From Paenibacillus sp. DMB20 (GTDB lineage: Bacteria > Bacillota > Bacilli > Paenibacillales > Paenibacillaceae), in NCBI RefSeq assembly GCF_000987955.1, contig NZ_LAZU01000036.1:1-64000 (forward strand): a stretch of 64,000 bases of DNA, read 5' to 3'. Both the position numbers and the translations under genes were made by a program. The notes under the pieces are model-generated. The model had not been told where the DNA came from. It did no database searches and was given only the letters and a program-made list of their open reading frames with translations. This document shows, piece after piece, positions 1-8,232 of this stretch; position 1 is the first letter of the stretch; every line of letters starts with the position of its first letter.

Positions 1-1
1 G

Positions 2-215
2 ATGTCGCGCAAAGGCAATTGCTGGGACAACGCCCCGATGGAATCATTCTTCGGTCACTTGAAAGACGACGTTGATTTTAGCGATTGCCAAACTATTGAT
101 GAAGTGAGAGTGCGAGTCAAGGAGTACATAAGCTACTACAACTCAGAACGGTACCAGTGGACATTAAAAAAAGATGACCCCTGATGAATTCAGAGGTCAT
201 CTGCTTGCTAGCTAA
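2..215 (+). CDS. IS3-family transposase OrfB, C-terminal fragment (runs off left edge)
   Basis: C-terminal part of a DDE (rve-type) transposase of the IS3 family. Visible is the family signature GNCWDNAPMESFFGHLK, whose Glu is the third acidic residue of the DDE triad, followed by the SYYNSERYQW segment typical of OrfB tails. The gene enters from before base 1. As written the frame stops at 184, but the A7 run at 166-172 seems to carry one extra A. Removing it restores the usual tail (KKMTPDEFRGHLLAS) ending with taa at 213-215. The right inverted repeat follows at about 236-263. No promoter is visible because the 5' part is outside the window. Family assignment is firm; the particular IS is not identified. 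Confidence 0.9.
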
Positions 216-235
216 GCTCTAGGCGGTTTTTTTCA

Positions 236-263
236 AACTGTCCACAAACCGGGTCACAGTTCA
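236..263 (+). repeat. Right terminal inverted repeat of the IS3-family element
   Basis: The sequence from 236 to 263 ends ...GGGTCACAGTTCA. Read on the minus strand it starts TGAACTGTGACCCGG, which fits the TG...CA ends and GC-rich core of IS3-family terminal repeats. It lies about 20 bp behind the repaired transposase stop. The left repeat and target duplication are outside the window, so the exact end is inferred. Confidence 0.65.
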
Positions 264-321
264 GGCCCCAGGGATGCTCTTTTTTTTAAAAAATATGGGC
301 GGTACGGTGAGTCGCACGAGG

Positions 322-2625
322 TTATCTGGACGCTCTTACTTCGCCCATGCCGCTGATGCCGTACTCTTTGCCCGCCACATTCAGCTGGGCCGGAACGTCC
401 GTCTCGTTCAGGATGACGATTTCCTTGTCGGTCACGTTCACTTTCAGACGCGACCCGCGGAACATCACTTTAAAGGAGAACGAGCTCCAGTGTCCCGGAA
501 TGAACGGATTCAGGTTCAGCACGCCGTCTTTGACGCGCAGGCCGCCGAAGCCGTGAACGACGGACATCCAGGTGCCGGCCATGCTCGTGGTGTGGCAGCC
601 GTCTTCCGTATCGTTGTTGTAGTTGTCGAGGTCCAGGCGGGCGGTGCGCAAATACATTTCATAAGCCTTCTCCTGATATCCCAACTCGCAGGCAAGAATG
701 GAATGCACGCAAGGGGAGAGGGAGGACTCATGCACCGTGAACGGCTCGTAGAAATCGAAGTTCCGTTTTTTCGTCTCCAGGTCATAGCGATCGCCGAGGA
801 AGAACAGCCCCTGCAGCACGTCCGCCTGTTTGATGTATACGGAACGGAGAATCCGGTCCCAGGACCAGTTCTGGTTCAGCGGGAGATGGGACGGGTCGAG
901 ATCCTTTACGGCTACGAGTTCTTTATCCAGGAAGCCGTCCTGCTGCAGGAAAATGCCGCGTTCCGGATCTTCCGGATAGTACATTTTGTTAATGATGTCC
1001 TGCCATTTCGCCGTTTCCTCATCCTGAAGCTTCAGCTTGCCGACAAGCTCGGCGTAGCGCTCAGGCTCATTCTGCTCCAAATAGTTCAGCACGTCCAGGG
1101 TGTATTCCATCGTCCAGGAGGCGATCCGGTTGGTGTACCAGTTGTTGTTGACGTTGTTTTCATACTCGTTCGGGCCGGTTACGCCGAGCATGACGTATTT
1201 GTCCTTGGCGGCAACATAGTTGACGCGCTGCTCCCAGAAGCGGGAAATCTCCGCAAGCACTTCGAGGCCGTACTGGCCAAGGTAGGAGAAGTCTCCGGTA
1301 TAATTGACATAGTTGTAGATCGCGTATGCGATCGCGCCGTTCCGGTGGATTTCCTCAAACGTGATTTCCCATTCGTTGTGGCATTCCTCGCCGTTCATCG
1401 TCACCATCGGATAAAGCGCCCCTTTGGCAAAGCCGAGTTTCTTGGCGTTCTCTTTCGCTTTCTCCAAATGCTTGTAACGGTAGATGAGCAGATTGCGGGA
1501 GATGCTGGAGTCGGCTGTGCTCAGGTAGAACGGGAGGCAGTAAGCTTCCGTATCCCAATAGGTGCTGCCGCCGTATTTCTCGCCGGTGAAGCCCTTCGGT
1601 CCGATGTTCAAGCGGTCGTCCTCGCCGCTGTACGTCTGGTTCAATTGGAAAATGTTAAAGCGGATCGCCTGCTGGGCGGCGACATCGCCTTCGATCACAA
1701 TGTCGCTTTCCTTCCATTTGTCGGCCCAAGCGGCCGCCTGCTCGCGCAGCAGCTCGTTGAACCCGGCTTGCACGGCCTGATGCAATGCTTCACGGGCGGC
1801 ATCGACCAGCTGGCCCAAGCCGTGATCACGGGAAGTGACGTTTGCCACGTATTTATAAACCGTAACGACCTCGCCTTGACCGGCTTCAACCAGTACCCGG
1901 TTGCCCGCGTACTTTTCTTTCTCGATCGTTTCGGCGGTCAAACTCAGCTTCTCTCCGTTTTTGGATACTTCGCAGCTCATGACGGAGGTCACATGGAAGT
2001 CCAGCTTTTTCGTCTTTACCGTGAGGGCGGCGGTGCCTTGACCGGCCTCCTTGAACACTTCCAGCCAAAATTTCTCGTCATAGTTGGAGTCCTTGTTCTT
2101 CACATCGCCGTCGAGGTAAGGGGTAAAGGCCAGCTTGCCGGAGAAGTTGAGCGGCGTTACGGAATAGCGGATGCTTCCGATCTCGTGACGCACGATGCTG
2201 ACGAAGCGGACCGCCTCGACCTTCAACTCCTTGCCGTCTTCCAGTACGGCCGTAAAGCTGCGGGAGAGGTATCCTTCCTTCATATTCAGGGTGCGAACGA
2301 AGTCTTTCACCGTGCAATTCGCCAGATCCAGCGGCGTGCCGTCCACCTCGACGTCGATGCCGATCCAGTTGGTGCTGTTCAGCACTTTTGCAAAATATTC
2401 GGGGTAACCGTTTTTCCACCAACCGACCCGCGTTTTGTCCGGATAATAAACGCCGGCCATGTAGCTGCCCTGAAGGGAAGGCCCGCTGTACCGCTCTTCA
2501 AAGTTCGCGCGCTGGCCCATATAGCCGTTGCCGATGCTGAAAATACTTTCGGAAATCTCATGCGTATGCGGGTCGAATCCTTCTTCGATGATCGACCACT
2601 CGTCAAGCTTTAAATATTGTTTCAC
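322..2625 (-). CDS. GH65 maltose phosphorylase
   Basis: Phosphorolysis of maltose to beta-glucose-1-phosphate and glucose in the cytoplasm (family knowledge). About 767 residues, the normal length for GH65 phosphorylases. Motifs seen: WDTEAYCLPFYL in the (alpha/alpha)6 barrel, GPNEYENNVNNNWYTNR carrying the general-acid Glu at residue 487, and DGCHTTSMAGTW in the phosphate-binding region. The start is chosen as GTG at 2625, nine bases behind AAGGAG (2640-2635); GTG at 2631 is too close, and the upstream ATG at 2691 has no ribosome site. It lies directly downstream of pgmB on the same strand, the classic pair that converts maltose to glucose-1-P and then glucose-6-P. Trehalose or kojibiose phosphorylase is the alternative, but the GPNEYENNVNNN form favours maltose. 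Confidence 0.9.
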   Translation of the reverse strand: MKQYLKLDEWSIIEEGFDPHTHEISESIFSIGNGYMGQRANFEERYSGPSLQGSYMAGVYYPDKTRVGWWKNGYPEYFAKVLNSTNWIGIDVEVDGTPLDLANCTVKDFVRTLNMKEGYLSRSFTAVLEDGKELKVEAVRFVSIVRHEIGSIRYSVTPLNFSGKLAFTPYLDGDVKNKDSNYDEKFWLEVFKEAGQGTAALTVKTKKLDFHVTSVMSCEVSKNGEKLSLTAETIEKEKYAGNRVLVEAGQGEVVTVYKYVANVTSRDHGLGQLVDAAREALHQAVQAGFNELLREQAAAWADKWKESDIVIEGDVAAQQAIRFNIFQLNQTYSGEDDRLNIGPKGFTGEKYGGSTYWDTEAYCLPFYLSTADSSISRNLLIYRYKHLEKAKENAKKLGFAKGALYPMVTMNGEECHNEWEITFEEIHRNGAIAYAIYNYVNYTGDFSYLGQYGLEVLAEISRFWEQRVNYVAAKDKYVMLGVTGPNEYENNVNNNWYTNRIASWTMEYTLDVLNYLEQNEPERYAELVGKLKLQDEETAKWQDIINKMYYPEDPERGIFLQQDGFLDKELVAVKDLDPSHLPLNQNWSWDRILRSVYIKQADVLQGLFFLGDRYDLETKKRNFDFYEPFTVHESSLSPCVHSILACELGYQEKAYEMYLRTARLDLDNYNNDTEDGCHTTSMAGTWMSVVHGFGGLRVKDGVLNLNPFIPGHWSSFSFKVMFRGSRLKVNVTDKEIVILNETDVPAQLNVAGKEYGISGMGEVRASR

Positions 2626-2721
2626 ACTCACCGGCTCCTTTTTGTAGGAAAATAGATGATTTAAAAAAATATATGATGATACCCCTGGCACTGGGAATAG
2701 AGTTGGCAGCTGTTAGCCGCT

Positions 2722-3375
2722 TTATTCCAGTTCCTTCAGGCGGTCAACCGAAAAGTCGGCAAGGGACGGCACGACAAGATTCGCGCGGCCCAGCTGCTCG
2801 GGCGATCCGATTCCAACGCAGCGCATGCCGGCGCGGTTTGCGGCTTCGATCCCGGCTTCGGCATCCTCGAAAACCACGCATTCCGCAGGAACGGCGCCCA
2901 GTTCTCGGGCACCGAGAAGAAATACCTCGGGATCGGGCTTGGCGCTTGCGGTTTTCGTGCCGTCGATAATGGCGTCGAAATAAGGAGTCAGTCCGGTATT
3001 GTCCAGGATGGTCATCGCATTTTTGCTGGCAGACCCGAGCGCGACTCGTATGCCTTCATTTTTTAGCTCCTCGAGAAGCTTCAGCACTCCAGGCAAAATT
3101 TCAGATGAATCCATGCGCGTGATGTATTCGACGTACCATGCATTTTTCTTCTCAGCAAGCTGCAGTTTAGCGTCTTCGCTCATTTCCAGTCCGCCGAGCT
3201 CCAGCAGGATGTCAAGCGAAGCCATACGGCTTACGCCTTTGAGACGCTCATTGTCTTCCACGGTAAACGCGAAGCCAAGCTCTTCGGCCAGGCGTTTCCA
3301 GGCGATGAAGTGATACTTGGCGGTATCGACAAGGACACCGTCCAGATCGAACAGGCAGGCTTTGATTGTTGACAT
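2722..3375 (-). CDS. pgmB: Beta-phosphoglucomutase
   Basis: Converts beta-glucose-1-phosphate, the product of GH65 phosphorylases, into glucose-6-phosphate. 217 residues, HAD superfamily. The N-terminal motif FDLDGVLVD gives the nucleophile Asp10 and acid/base Asp12. GVSRMASL in the cap, GSASKNA (motif II) and the FEDAEAGIEAA motif near 170-180 are all typical of beta-PGM. The gene precedes the GH65 gene by about 100 bp on the same strand and probably shares its transcript. A perfect CAAACGTTTG palindrome lies 23 bp upstream of its start, the likely operator of the neighbouring LacI-type repressor. The start at 3375 has a GAGGG ribosome site just upstream. Confidence 0.92.
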   Translation of the reverse strand: MSTIKACLFDLDGVLVDTAKYHFIAWKRLAEELGFAFTVEDNERLKGVSRMASLDILLELGGLEMSEDAKLQLAEKKNAWYVEYITRMDSSEILPGVLKLLEELKNEGIRVALGSASKNAMTILDNTGLTPYFDAIIDGTKTASAKPDPEVFLLGARELGAVPAECVVFEDAEAGIEAANRAGMRCVGIGSPEQLGRANLVVPSLADFSVDRLKELE

Positions 3376-3397
3376 AGAGACCCTCCTTCATTAAGTG

Positions 3398-3407
3398 CAA
3401 ACGTTTG
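3398..3407. promoter_or_regulatory. LacI-family operator upstream of pgmB
   Basis: Perfect 10-bp palindrome CAAACGTTTG between the pgmB start and the repressor gene. The same decamer occurs at 5221-5230 in front of the amylase gene, so one LacI-type protein probably controls both transcripts. CcpA binding is an alternative because the core AAACGTTT also resembles a cre. Confidence 0.65.
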
Positions 3408-3456
3408 AACCAAGAAGCAAAAATAAAGGAAGCATGGGATATGCTTCTTTATATAT

Positions 3457-3552
3457 AGCAGAAACGGCTGTCTCCCTTGAGAAGGGCGAGCGAGTCGTTT
3501 CTGCTTGGATTAAAGAATGCATGGGTTTTCAGCGTTGAACCATTCTTTAATC
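3457..3552. repeat. Two adjacent long inverted repeats (double stem-loop)
   Basis: Stem 1 is AGCAGAAACG at 3457-3466 paired with CGTTTCTGCT at 3496-3505, and its loop holds a second perfect hairpin (CCCTT-GAG-AAGGG, 3474-3486). Stem 2 follows two bases later: GATTAAAGAATG at 3508-3519 with CATTCTTTAATC at 3541-3552. Neither ends in a clear T run on the minus strand, so they are not obvious terminators of the repressor gene that ends at 3676. They lie between that gene and pgmB, which share a strand, and could be an RNA processing site or a dispersed palindromic element. Confidence 0.7.
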
Positions 3553-3675
3553 GCAACAAAATGCAGGCCACGAATGACGGGGAAAGGCACGCTCTTCGTG
3601 AGGCGGGACTTTTTTTGCCGGCGAAAACGCAAACGTCCTTCGAGAGGATGTTCGGGGCCGTCTCTGCTCGGAAGA

Positions 3676-4707
3676 TTACTTCGGCAAAGAATACATCGAT
3701 GACTCCCGGATCATCAGCCGATGCGGAATAATATAGCGATTGGGCAGTACGGTTTGACCGTCATGGCGGATGCTCTGGATCAGCGCCTGAGAGGCGGTAT
3801 ATCCCAGGTTATAAATCCCGATATCCACGCTGCTCAGAGGCGGGGTCGACAGCTCGGTAAGCGAAATGTTGTTAAAGCTGATGATCGACACATCCTCAGG
3901 CACCCGGTACCCCAGCTCGCGCAGTCCCCGGAGCACGCCGAAAGAGACGATATCGTCCACAATGACGAGGGCCGTCGGCCGTTCGGGCAGATTCATGAAA
4001 AAGGACATCGCGCGGTATCCGCTGTCCTGAAGGAACTCACCCTCAACGATCCAATCCTTGCGCATGACCAGGCCGGAATCGGCCAGCGCCCGCGAATATC
4101 CTTTCAGCCGGTCCTGGGAAACGACCAGATTGGGCGGACCGCTGACAAAGCCGATGCGCTCATGGCCGAGAGAAATCAGATGTTTCGTCGCGTCGTATGC
4201 GGCCTGAACGTTATCGGTGTCGACCGAGAGCAGGTCCGGATGTTTATCGCTTCTTCCTACGAGCACGAACGGGTAGCCGTTGCTTTTCAGGAAATCCACC
4301 ACGGGATCTTCCTGCCGGGAATACAGGAGAATCGCCCCGTCCACCCGGCGGCCGTTCAAAAGCCGGGACACGGCTTCGACTTCTTCTTTCTCATTGGCCC
4401 CCGAGCTGATCAGCACGTCATAGCCGGATCGGTTCGCCTGGGCAACGATACCCCGAATCAATTCCATAAAGAACAGGTTCAGGAACAGCTCCTCCGCAGG
4501 TTTGGGGAGAATGACGCAGATACTGTCGGTTGTTTTCGAGACCAGGCTTTTGGCCATGATGTTTGGGTGATAGCCCATCTCCTCCATGATTTCCTTCACT
4601 TTTCGTGAGGTTTCACGGCTGATTCTGGGATGGCCTGAGAGCACCCGGGACACGGTGGAGGGGGATACGCCCGCTTTCTTTGCGACATCTTTAATGGTTA
4701 CAGACAT
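3676..4707 (-). CDS. LacI-family transcriptional repressor of the maltose locus
   Basis: 343-residue LacI/GalR-family regulator. The N-terminal helix-turn-helix TIKDVAKKAGVSPSTVSRVLSG (residues 4-25) and hinge-helix region are followed by a periplasmic-binding-protein-like effector domain with the family motifs GRRVDGAILL and ERIGFVSGP. It lies between the divergent amylase and the pgmB/GH65 pair, and CAAACGTTTG palindromes occur in front of both, so it is probably the local maltose/maltodextrin repressor (MalR-like). The effector is not visible from the sequence. Start ATG at 4707 has a GGAGGT site just upstream. AACCGTTTGC at 4723-4732, next to its own start, could be an autoregulatory half-site. 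Confidence 0.88.
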   Translation of the reverse strand: MSVTIKDVAKKAGVSPSTVSRVLSGHPRISRETSRKVKEIMEEMGYHPNIMAKSLVSKTTDSICVILPKPAEELFLNLFFMELIRGIVAQANRSGYDVLISSGANEKEEVEAVSRLLNGRRVDGAILLYSRQEDPVVDFLKSNGYPFVLVGRSDKHPDLLSVDTDNVQAAYDATKHLISLGHERIGFVSGPPNLVVSQDRLKGYSRALADSGLVMRKDWIVEGEFLQDSGYRAMSFFMNLPERPTALVIVDDIVSFGVLRGLRELGYRVPEDVSIISFNNISLTELSTPPLSSVDIGIYNLGYTASQALIQSIRHDGQTVLPNRYIIPHRLMIRESSMYSLPK

Positions 4708-5283
4708 AATGACCTCCAGTGGAACCGTTTGCTTTTATTGAAACGCGAATAGATGCAATCATCGTCGATCCGCATGTTCCCCGGGAAACCATAGGTTCCC
4801 GGCGGGAGCGAAATCCGTTGCGACAAGCGGCAAAAAACGTTGCTGCTTATAGCATATCCCGTCATTTCCCGGGATTGCAAGGACCGCAGGTATTGCAGGT
4901 TGTTAAACGGTTTCACAATGCTATCTTATCGCTTATCCGCGTCCTTGTAAATACGTATTGAAACCTGCAGGGGAACAAATTCACAAACATTACAAGAAAT
5001 AAAGAAAGCCCTAGAAAAGCAGAGAAATGCTTTTGTTATCAAGGAAAAAAACGCAAAAAACAACTCATTTTGAACTTGTGCAAACGATTTAACAATTCCG
5101 CTCGCTGGGTTATGATGGAATTACAAAGAAAGCGAATTCAAAAAAGACCCGAAGTGAGTCGGCAAAATGGAAATTCACCTTTGATTACCAGTTAAGGACT
5201 AATTTGTCCTAAATATTAATCAAACGTTTGCATGGATGAGAGGGCCGAGACCATGATGTTATGAACCGGAAAGGAAGAGGATC
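4708..5283. promoter_or_regulatory. Divergent regulatory region, repressor / amylase
   Basis: A 576-bp gene-free stretch. For the amylase a good promoter is seen: -35 TTAACA (5089-5094), 16-bp spacer, -10 TATGAT (5111-5116). An operator/cre-like TGCAAACGATTTAA (5079-5092) overlaps the -35. A perfect CAAACGTTTG palindrome lies at 5221-5230, about 50 bp before the start codon. AAACGGTTT (about 4905-4913) is a third near-palindrome toward the repressor side. This arrangement fits joint control by the LacI-type repressor and CcpA. No ORF worth calling lies in the stretch. Confidence 0.65.
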
Positions 5284-6979
5284 ATGAGGAAACTCAAACC
5301 GATGAATCTAAAACAATGGGGCGCTTTGGCGGCAAGCACGATTGTCCTGGGCGGGCTGCTGGCCGCATGCGGGGACGGAGGACAACGAAATACCGCAGAA
5401 AGCCAGACGCCTGCGACAAAGACGCAGGAGCAGCGGAACAAACCGCCTTCTTCGAAAACGAATGTGGAGATCGACGAACAGCCGTCGGATGTGTATTACG
5501 AAATTTTTGTCCGTTCCTTCTACGATTCGGACGGGGACGGAATCGGCGATTTGAAAGGCGTCATCGAAAAGCTCGATTACTTAAACGACGGAAATTCCGA
5601 AACCGAGGACGATCTGGGCGTGACCGGTATATGGCTGATGCCGGTTAATCCTTCGCCCTCCTACCACGGCTATGATGTGACCGATTACCGGTCGATCCAT
5701 CCGGATTACGGTACGATCGAGGATTTCCGGACGCTCACGGCCGAGGCGCACAAACGGGGGATCAAGGTCATCATGGATCTTGTCGTCAACCATACGAGCA
5801 GCGAGCATCCATGGTTCAAGGAAGCGGCTGACGATAAGAATTCGGAAAAGCGGGACTGGTACGTCTGGGCTGAAGACCAGGGGAAAGAAGCGGCAGGGTC
5901 CAGCGCTGCCGGCAGCGGAAATCCCTGGCACGAAATGAACGGGACGCATTATATGGGCACCTTCTGGAGCGGCATGCCGGATTTGAATTTCGACAATCCG
6001 AAAGTGCGCGAGGAGATGAAGGATACCGGCAAGTTCTGGCTGGAACAGGGAGCGGACGGCTTCCGGCTGGACGCGGCGAAGCATATCTATGAAGACCTAG
6101 CCACCGACAAGTCGGAGGCGACAACGGCCAAAAAACGCCGCCTGGTGGCAGGAGTTCCGCTCCGGCATGAATGAAGTGAAGCCTGAGGCCTACATTGTGG
6201 GGGAGGTGTGGGAAAACTCGGCAAGCTCCATTGCGCCATACCTCAACAATGCATTTGACTCGGGGTTTAACTTCGGGCTTGGAGAAAGCATCATCGGCGC
6301 GGTTCAAAACGGGAAGGACAACAATCTGGCCTTTACGCTGGAGCGGACATACGGCCTGTTCGGCAGCGTTTCCGGCGGAGCGTTTACGGACGCCGTATTT
6401 TTGACCAACCATGATCAAAACCGGGTCATGACCCAGCTTGGCACGAATATGGACCAGGCCAAAATGGCAGCGGGCATTTTGTTGACCCTGCCGGGCAACC
6501 CGTTTATCTATTACGGCGAGGAGATCGGCATGCAGGGCGGCAAGCCCGATGAGCAAATCCGCGAGCCGATGATTTGGTCGAATGCGGAGAATATGCCCGG
6601 ACAGACGACCTGGGAGCCGCTGAAATACAACAAGGGGGAACGCACGCGAGGCGCGGAGCAGCAGCTGGGAGATCCCGATTCCCTGCTTTCCCGCTACCGG
6701 AAGCTCATTCGCTGGCGTCATGAGATGCCGGCCTTGCGTGAGGGGACGATTCAGCAGTATACGTCCGGAAACGGGCAGGTCATGGCTTATGTCCGTCTGA
6801 CGAAGGATAAACAGGCGCTGGTTGTTCACAATTTGTCGGGCGGGGAGGCGACGGTCGATCTGGCGGCCAAAAGCGGGCGGCAATCCTTTACGGTTCTTTC
6901 CAAAACCACATCGGACAAAACGGTATTGAAGGGCAGCATACTGGCCCTGCCAGCCTATACCACGGCGGTACTGGAATGA
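5284..6979 (+). CDS. Lipoprotein alpha-amylase, GH13 (frameshifted at 6130-6135)
   Basis: Extracellular, membrane-anchored starch/maltodextrin hydrolase. The N-terminus is a lipoprotein signal with lipobox LLAAC (Cys29) and a Q/T/K-rich linker. GH13 motifs: YYEIFVRSFYDSDGDGIGDLKG, DLVVNH (region I), GFRLDAAKH with the nucleophile Asp (II), GEVWEN with the acid/base Glu (III), TNHDQNR with the third Asp (IV). The reading frame breaks in the A6 run at 6130-6135. Removing one A gives the continuous segment TAKNAAWWQEFRSGMNEV and a 564-residue enzyme with all catalytic residues. The start has an AAGGAAGAGG site. It diverges from the LacI-type gene and should supply maltose to the GH65/pgmB pathway. 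An oligo-1,6-glucosidase-like specificity cannot be excluded. Confidence 0.88.
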
Positions 6980-6981
6980 AA

Positions 6982-7015
6982 AAAAGAGCGATCCCCGATC
7001 CGGGGACCGCTCTTT
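6982..7015 (+). terminator. Intrinsic terminator after the amylase gene
   Basis: Hairpin AAAAGAGCG...CGCTCTTTT (6982-7014) with an inner TCCCCG/CGGGGA stem and one mismatch, directly behind the amylase stop. It also marks the insertion point of the group II intron fragment that starts four bases later. Confidence 0.85.
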
Positions 7016-7018
7016 TAC

Positions 7019-7115
7019 GTGTGCCACGCATAGCGATTAACTAGGCGGTGAAAGTTCGCTGCGGTGGTTTGTAGTTACTAACCACTAGCCAAGAGCAAGG
7101 GTGTCCATCGTGAGG
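7019..7115 (+). mobile_element. Group II intron 5' end fragment (IIC-like)
   Basis: Begins GTGTGCC, the GUGYG consensus of group II 5' splice ends. The segment TAGGCGGTGAAAGTTCGCTGC and the CTAGCCAAGAGCAAGGGTGTCC block that follows align base for base, with few changes, to the longer intron fragment at 41677. The similarity fades after about 7115 and no reverse transcriptase follows, so it is a 5'-terminal remnant. It sits right behind a terminator hairpin, the known target preference of group IIC introns. AT-rich sequence of the inositol island starts immediately beyond it. Confidence 0.75.
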
Positions 7116-7481
7116 GCTGAACCCTCTTCTGTGTGGTAGTGATTGGTCGTACTCTCACTTTACCAAACGAAGCGGTGTTGTTCTATTTTAGTCAAGCACT
7201 ACATTTAATTGATCCTATTGTACTTGGAGTTTAAGCGATCTTGGCTCTGCGAAAGTTGAGTAAACACGAACTAAAAACCAATTATTTTAACATCGTGTTC
7301 CGCCAGTTAATGAAAAATTACAACAATTTTGCTGTTTGTACAACCAAGAGTTAATCAGTATTATCAAACTGCTAACCATTTAACATTGACTGAATCAGCC
7401 ATTTATATTATGCTTAATTAAGATGTTACCAAAACATAATCAATAATTAACAAATAGTTAGTCTTTTTAGGAGGTTCTTAC
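7116..7481. promoter_or_regulatory. AT-rich upstream region of the tautomerase gene
   Basis: No gene is visible. Base composition drops sharply compared with the left flank. Two adjacent 11-mers, TTACCAAAACA (7426-7436) and TAATCAATAAT (7437-7447), precede the ribosome site AGGAGG (7469-7474). The second matches the published B. subtilis IolR 11-mer WRAYCAADARD exactly and the first has two mismatches. This suggests that the tautomerase gene is under IolR control. Confidence 0.5.
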
Positions 7482-7872
7482 ATGCCGTTAATAAGATTTG
7501 ATTTAATAGAAGGCCGAGATGAAAGGTCTTTGAAAGTGTTATTGGATGCAGCCCATCGAGCTGTGGTAAAGGCGTTTGGGGTACCAGAAAGAGATCGATA
7601 TCAAATTGTTACCCAGCATCCTGCAAATGAATTAATCATTCAAGATACGGGTTTAGGATTTGAAAGAAGCCGTGATGTTGTAGTGATTAGTGTAACGAGT
7701 ACAGAAAGAAGCATCCAGCATAAAAAAAGACTTTTATCAAATAGTTGTTCAAGAGTTAGGTGAAAGTTGTGGAATAGAACCTAATAACATTATGATATCT
7801 ATTATTACAAACGGAGCGGCAGACTGGAGTTTTGGTTTTGGTGAGGCTCAGTTTTTAACAGGAAAATTGTAG
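7482..7872 (+). CDS. Tautomerase-superfamily protein (frameshifted at 7722-7728)
   Basis: About 129 residues after repair. The mature N-terminus would be Pro2 (MPLIRFDLIEGR), the catalytic proline of 4-oxalocrotonate tautomerase/MSAD-like proteins. The C-terminal half (NGAADWSFGFGEAQFLTGKL) is typical of the long YrdN-like tautomerase subgroup. The frame breaks in the A7 run at 7722-7728; deleting one A joins the halves (HKKDFYQIVVQELGESCG) and ends at tag 7870-7872. Start ATG has AGGAGG seven bases upstream. Substrate unknown. It is the first gene of the AT-rich island and has an IolR-like tandem site upstream, so a role in handling a keto-inositol or dehydration intermediate is possible but unproven. 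Confidence 0.8.
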
Positions 7873-8232
7873 TTGTCCCGCGTTCTTTCTTTTAGGCTCT
7901 AAAATGTGCGGAACAAGGGGGGGATCAAAAAGATGTCATGTAAGATAATCTGATTGTTAGAGAATCTTATGTAATAAAGGTTAATTGTATAGAAGTTTAA
8001 TTGAAATCGCCTTCATTTTAATGCAGTTATATGTCGGGAAATACCCAACATATAATAAAAACCAAGAAAAGGGTGTTGATTGAAAGCGCTTTTAGTATTA
8101 AGATGTAATCAAGATTACCAAAATATAACCAAAACATAACAAATGCGACTGATTAAAAACGTAAATACCATCCATAAGGTTATCGATTTATTAACCTACA
8201 AAAGAGAAGCGACAATTAAGGAGGAACAAGAA
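7873..8232. promoter_or_regulatory. iol operon control region: cre and IolR-like tandem repeats
   Basis: A 360-bp gene-free stretch. A CcpA cre-like site TGAAAGCGCTTTTA lies at 8081-8094 (one mismatch to TGNAARCGNWWNCA). It is followed by tandem 11-mers TTACCAAAATA (8115-8125) and TAACCAAAACA (8126-8136), with a weaker third unit starting at 8137, all resembling the IolR half-site. The ribosome site AAGGAGG (8218-8224) belongs to iolA. The order cre, IolR site, operon start fits a catabolite-repressed, inositol-induced operon. Confidence 0.65.

Noticed and set aside
274..2613. 779-codon open frame on the plus strand opposite the GH65 gene
   Set aside because: It is exactly antisense to a protein with all GH65 motifs; its translation is His/Val/Arg-rich without any known domain and has no ribosome site. 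GC-rich codon bias of the real gene explains it.
5816..7027. 403-codon minus-strand frame over the amylase gene
   Set aside because: Mirror image of the GH13 coding sequence; it crosses the terminator and the intron start and shows no domain.
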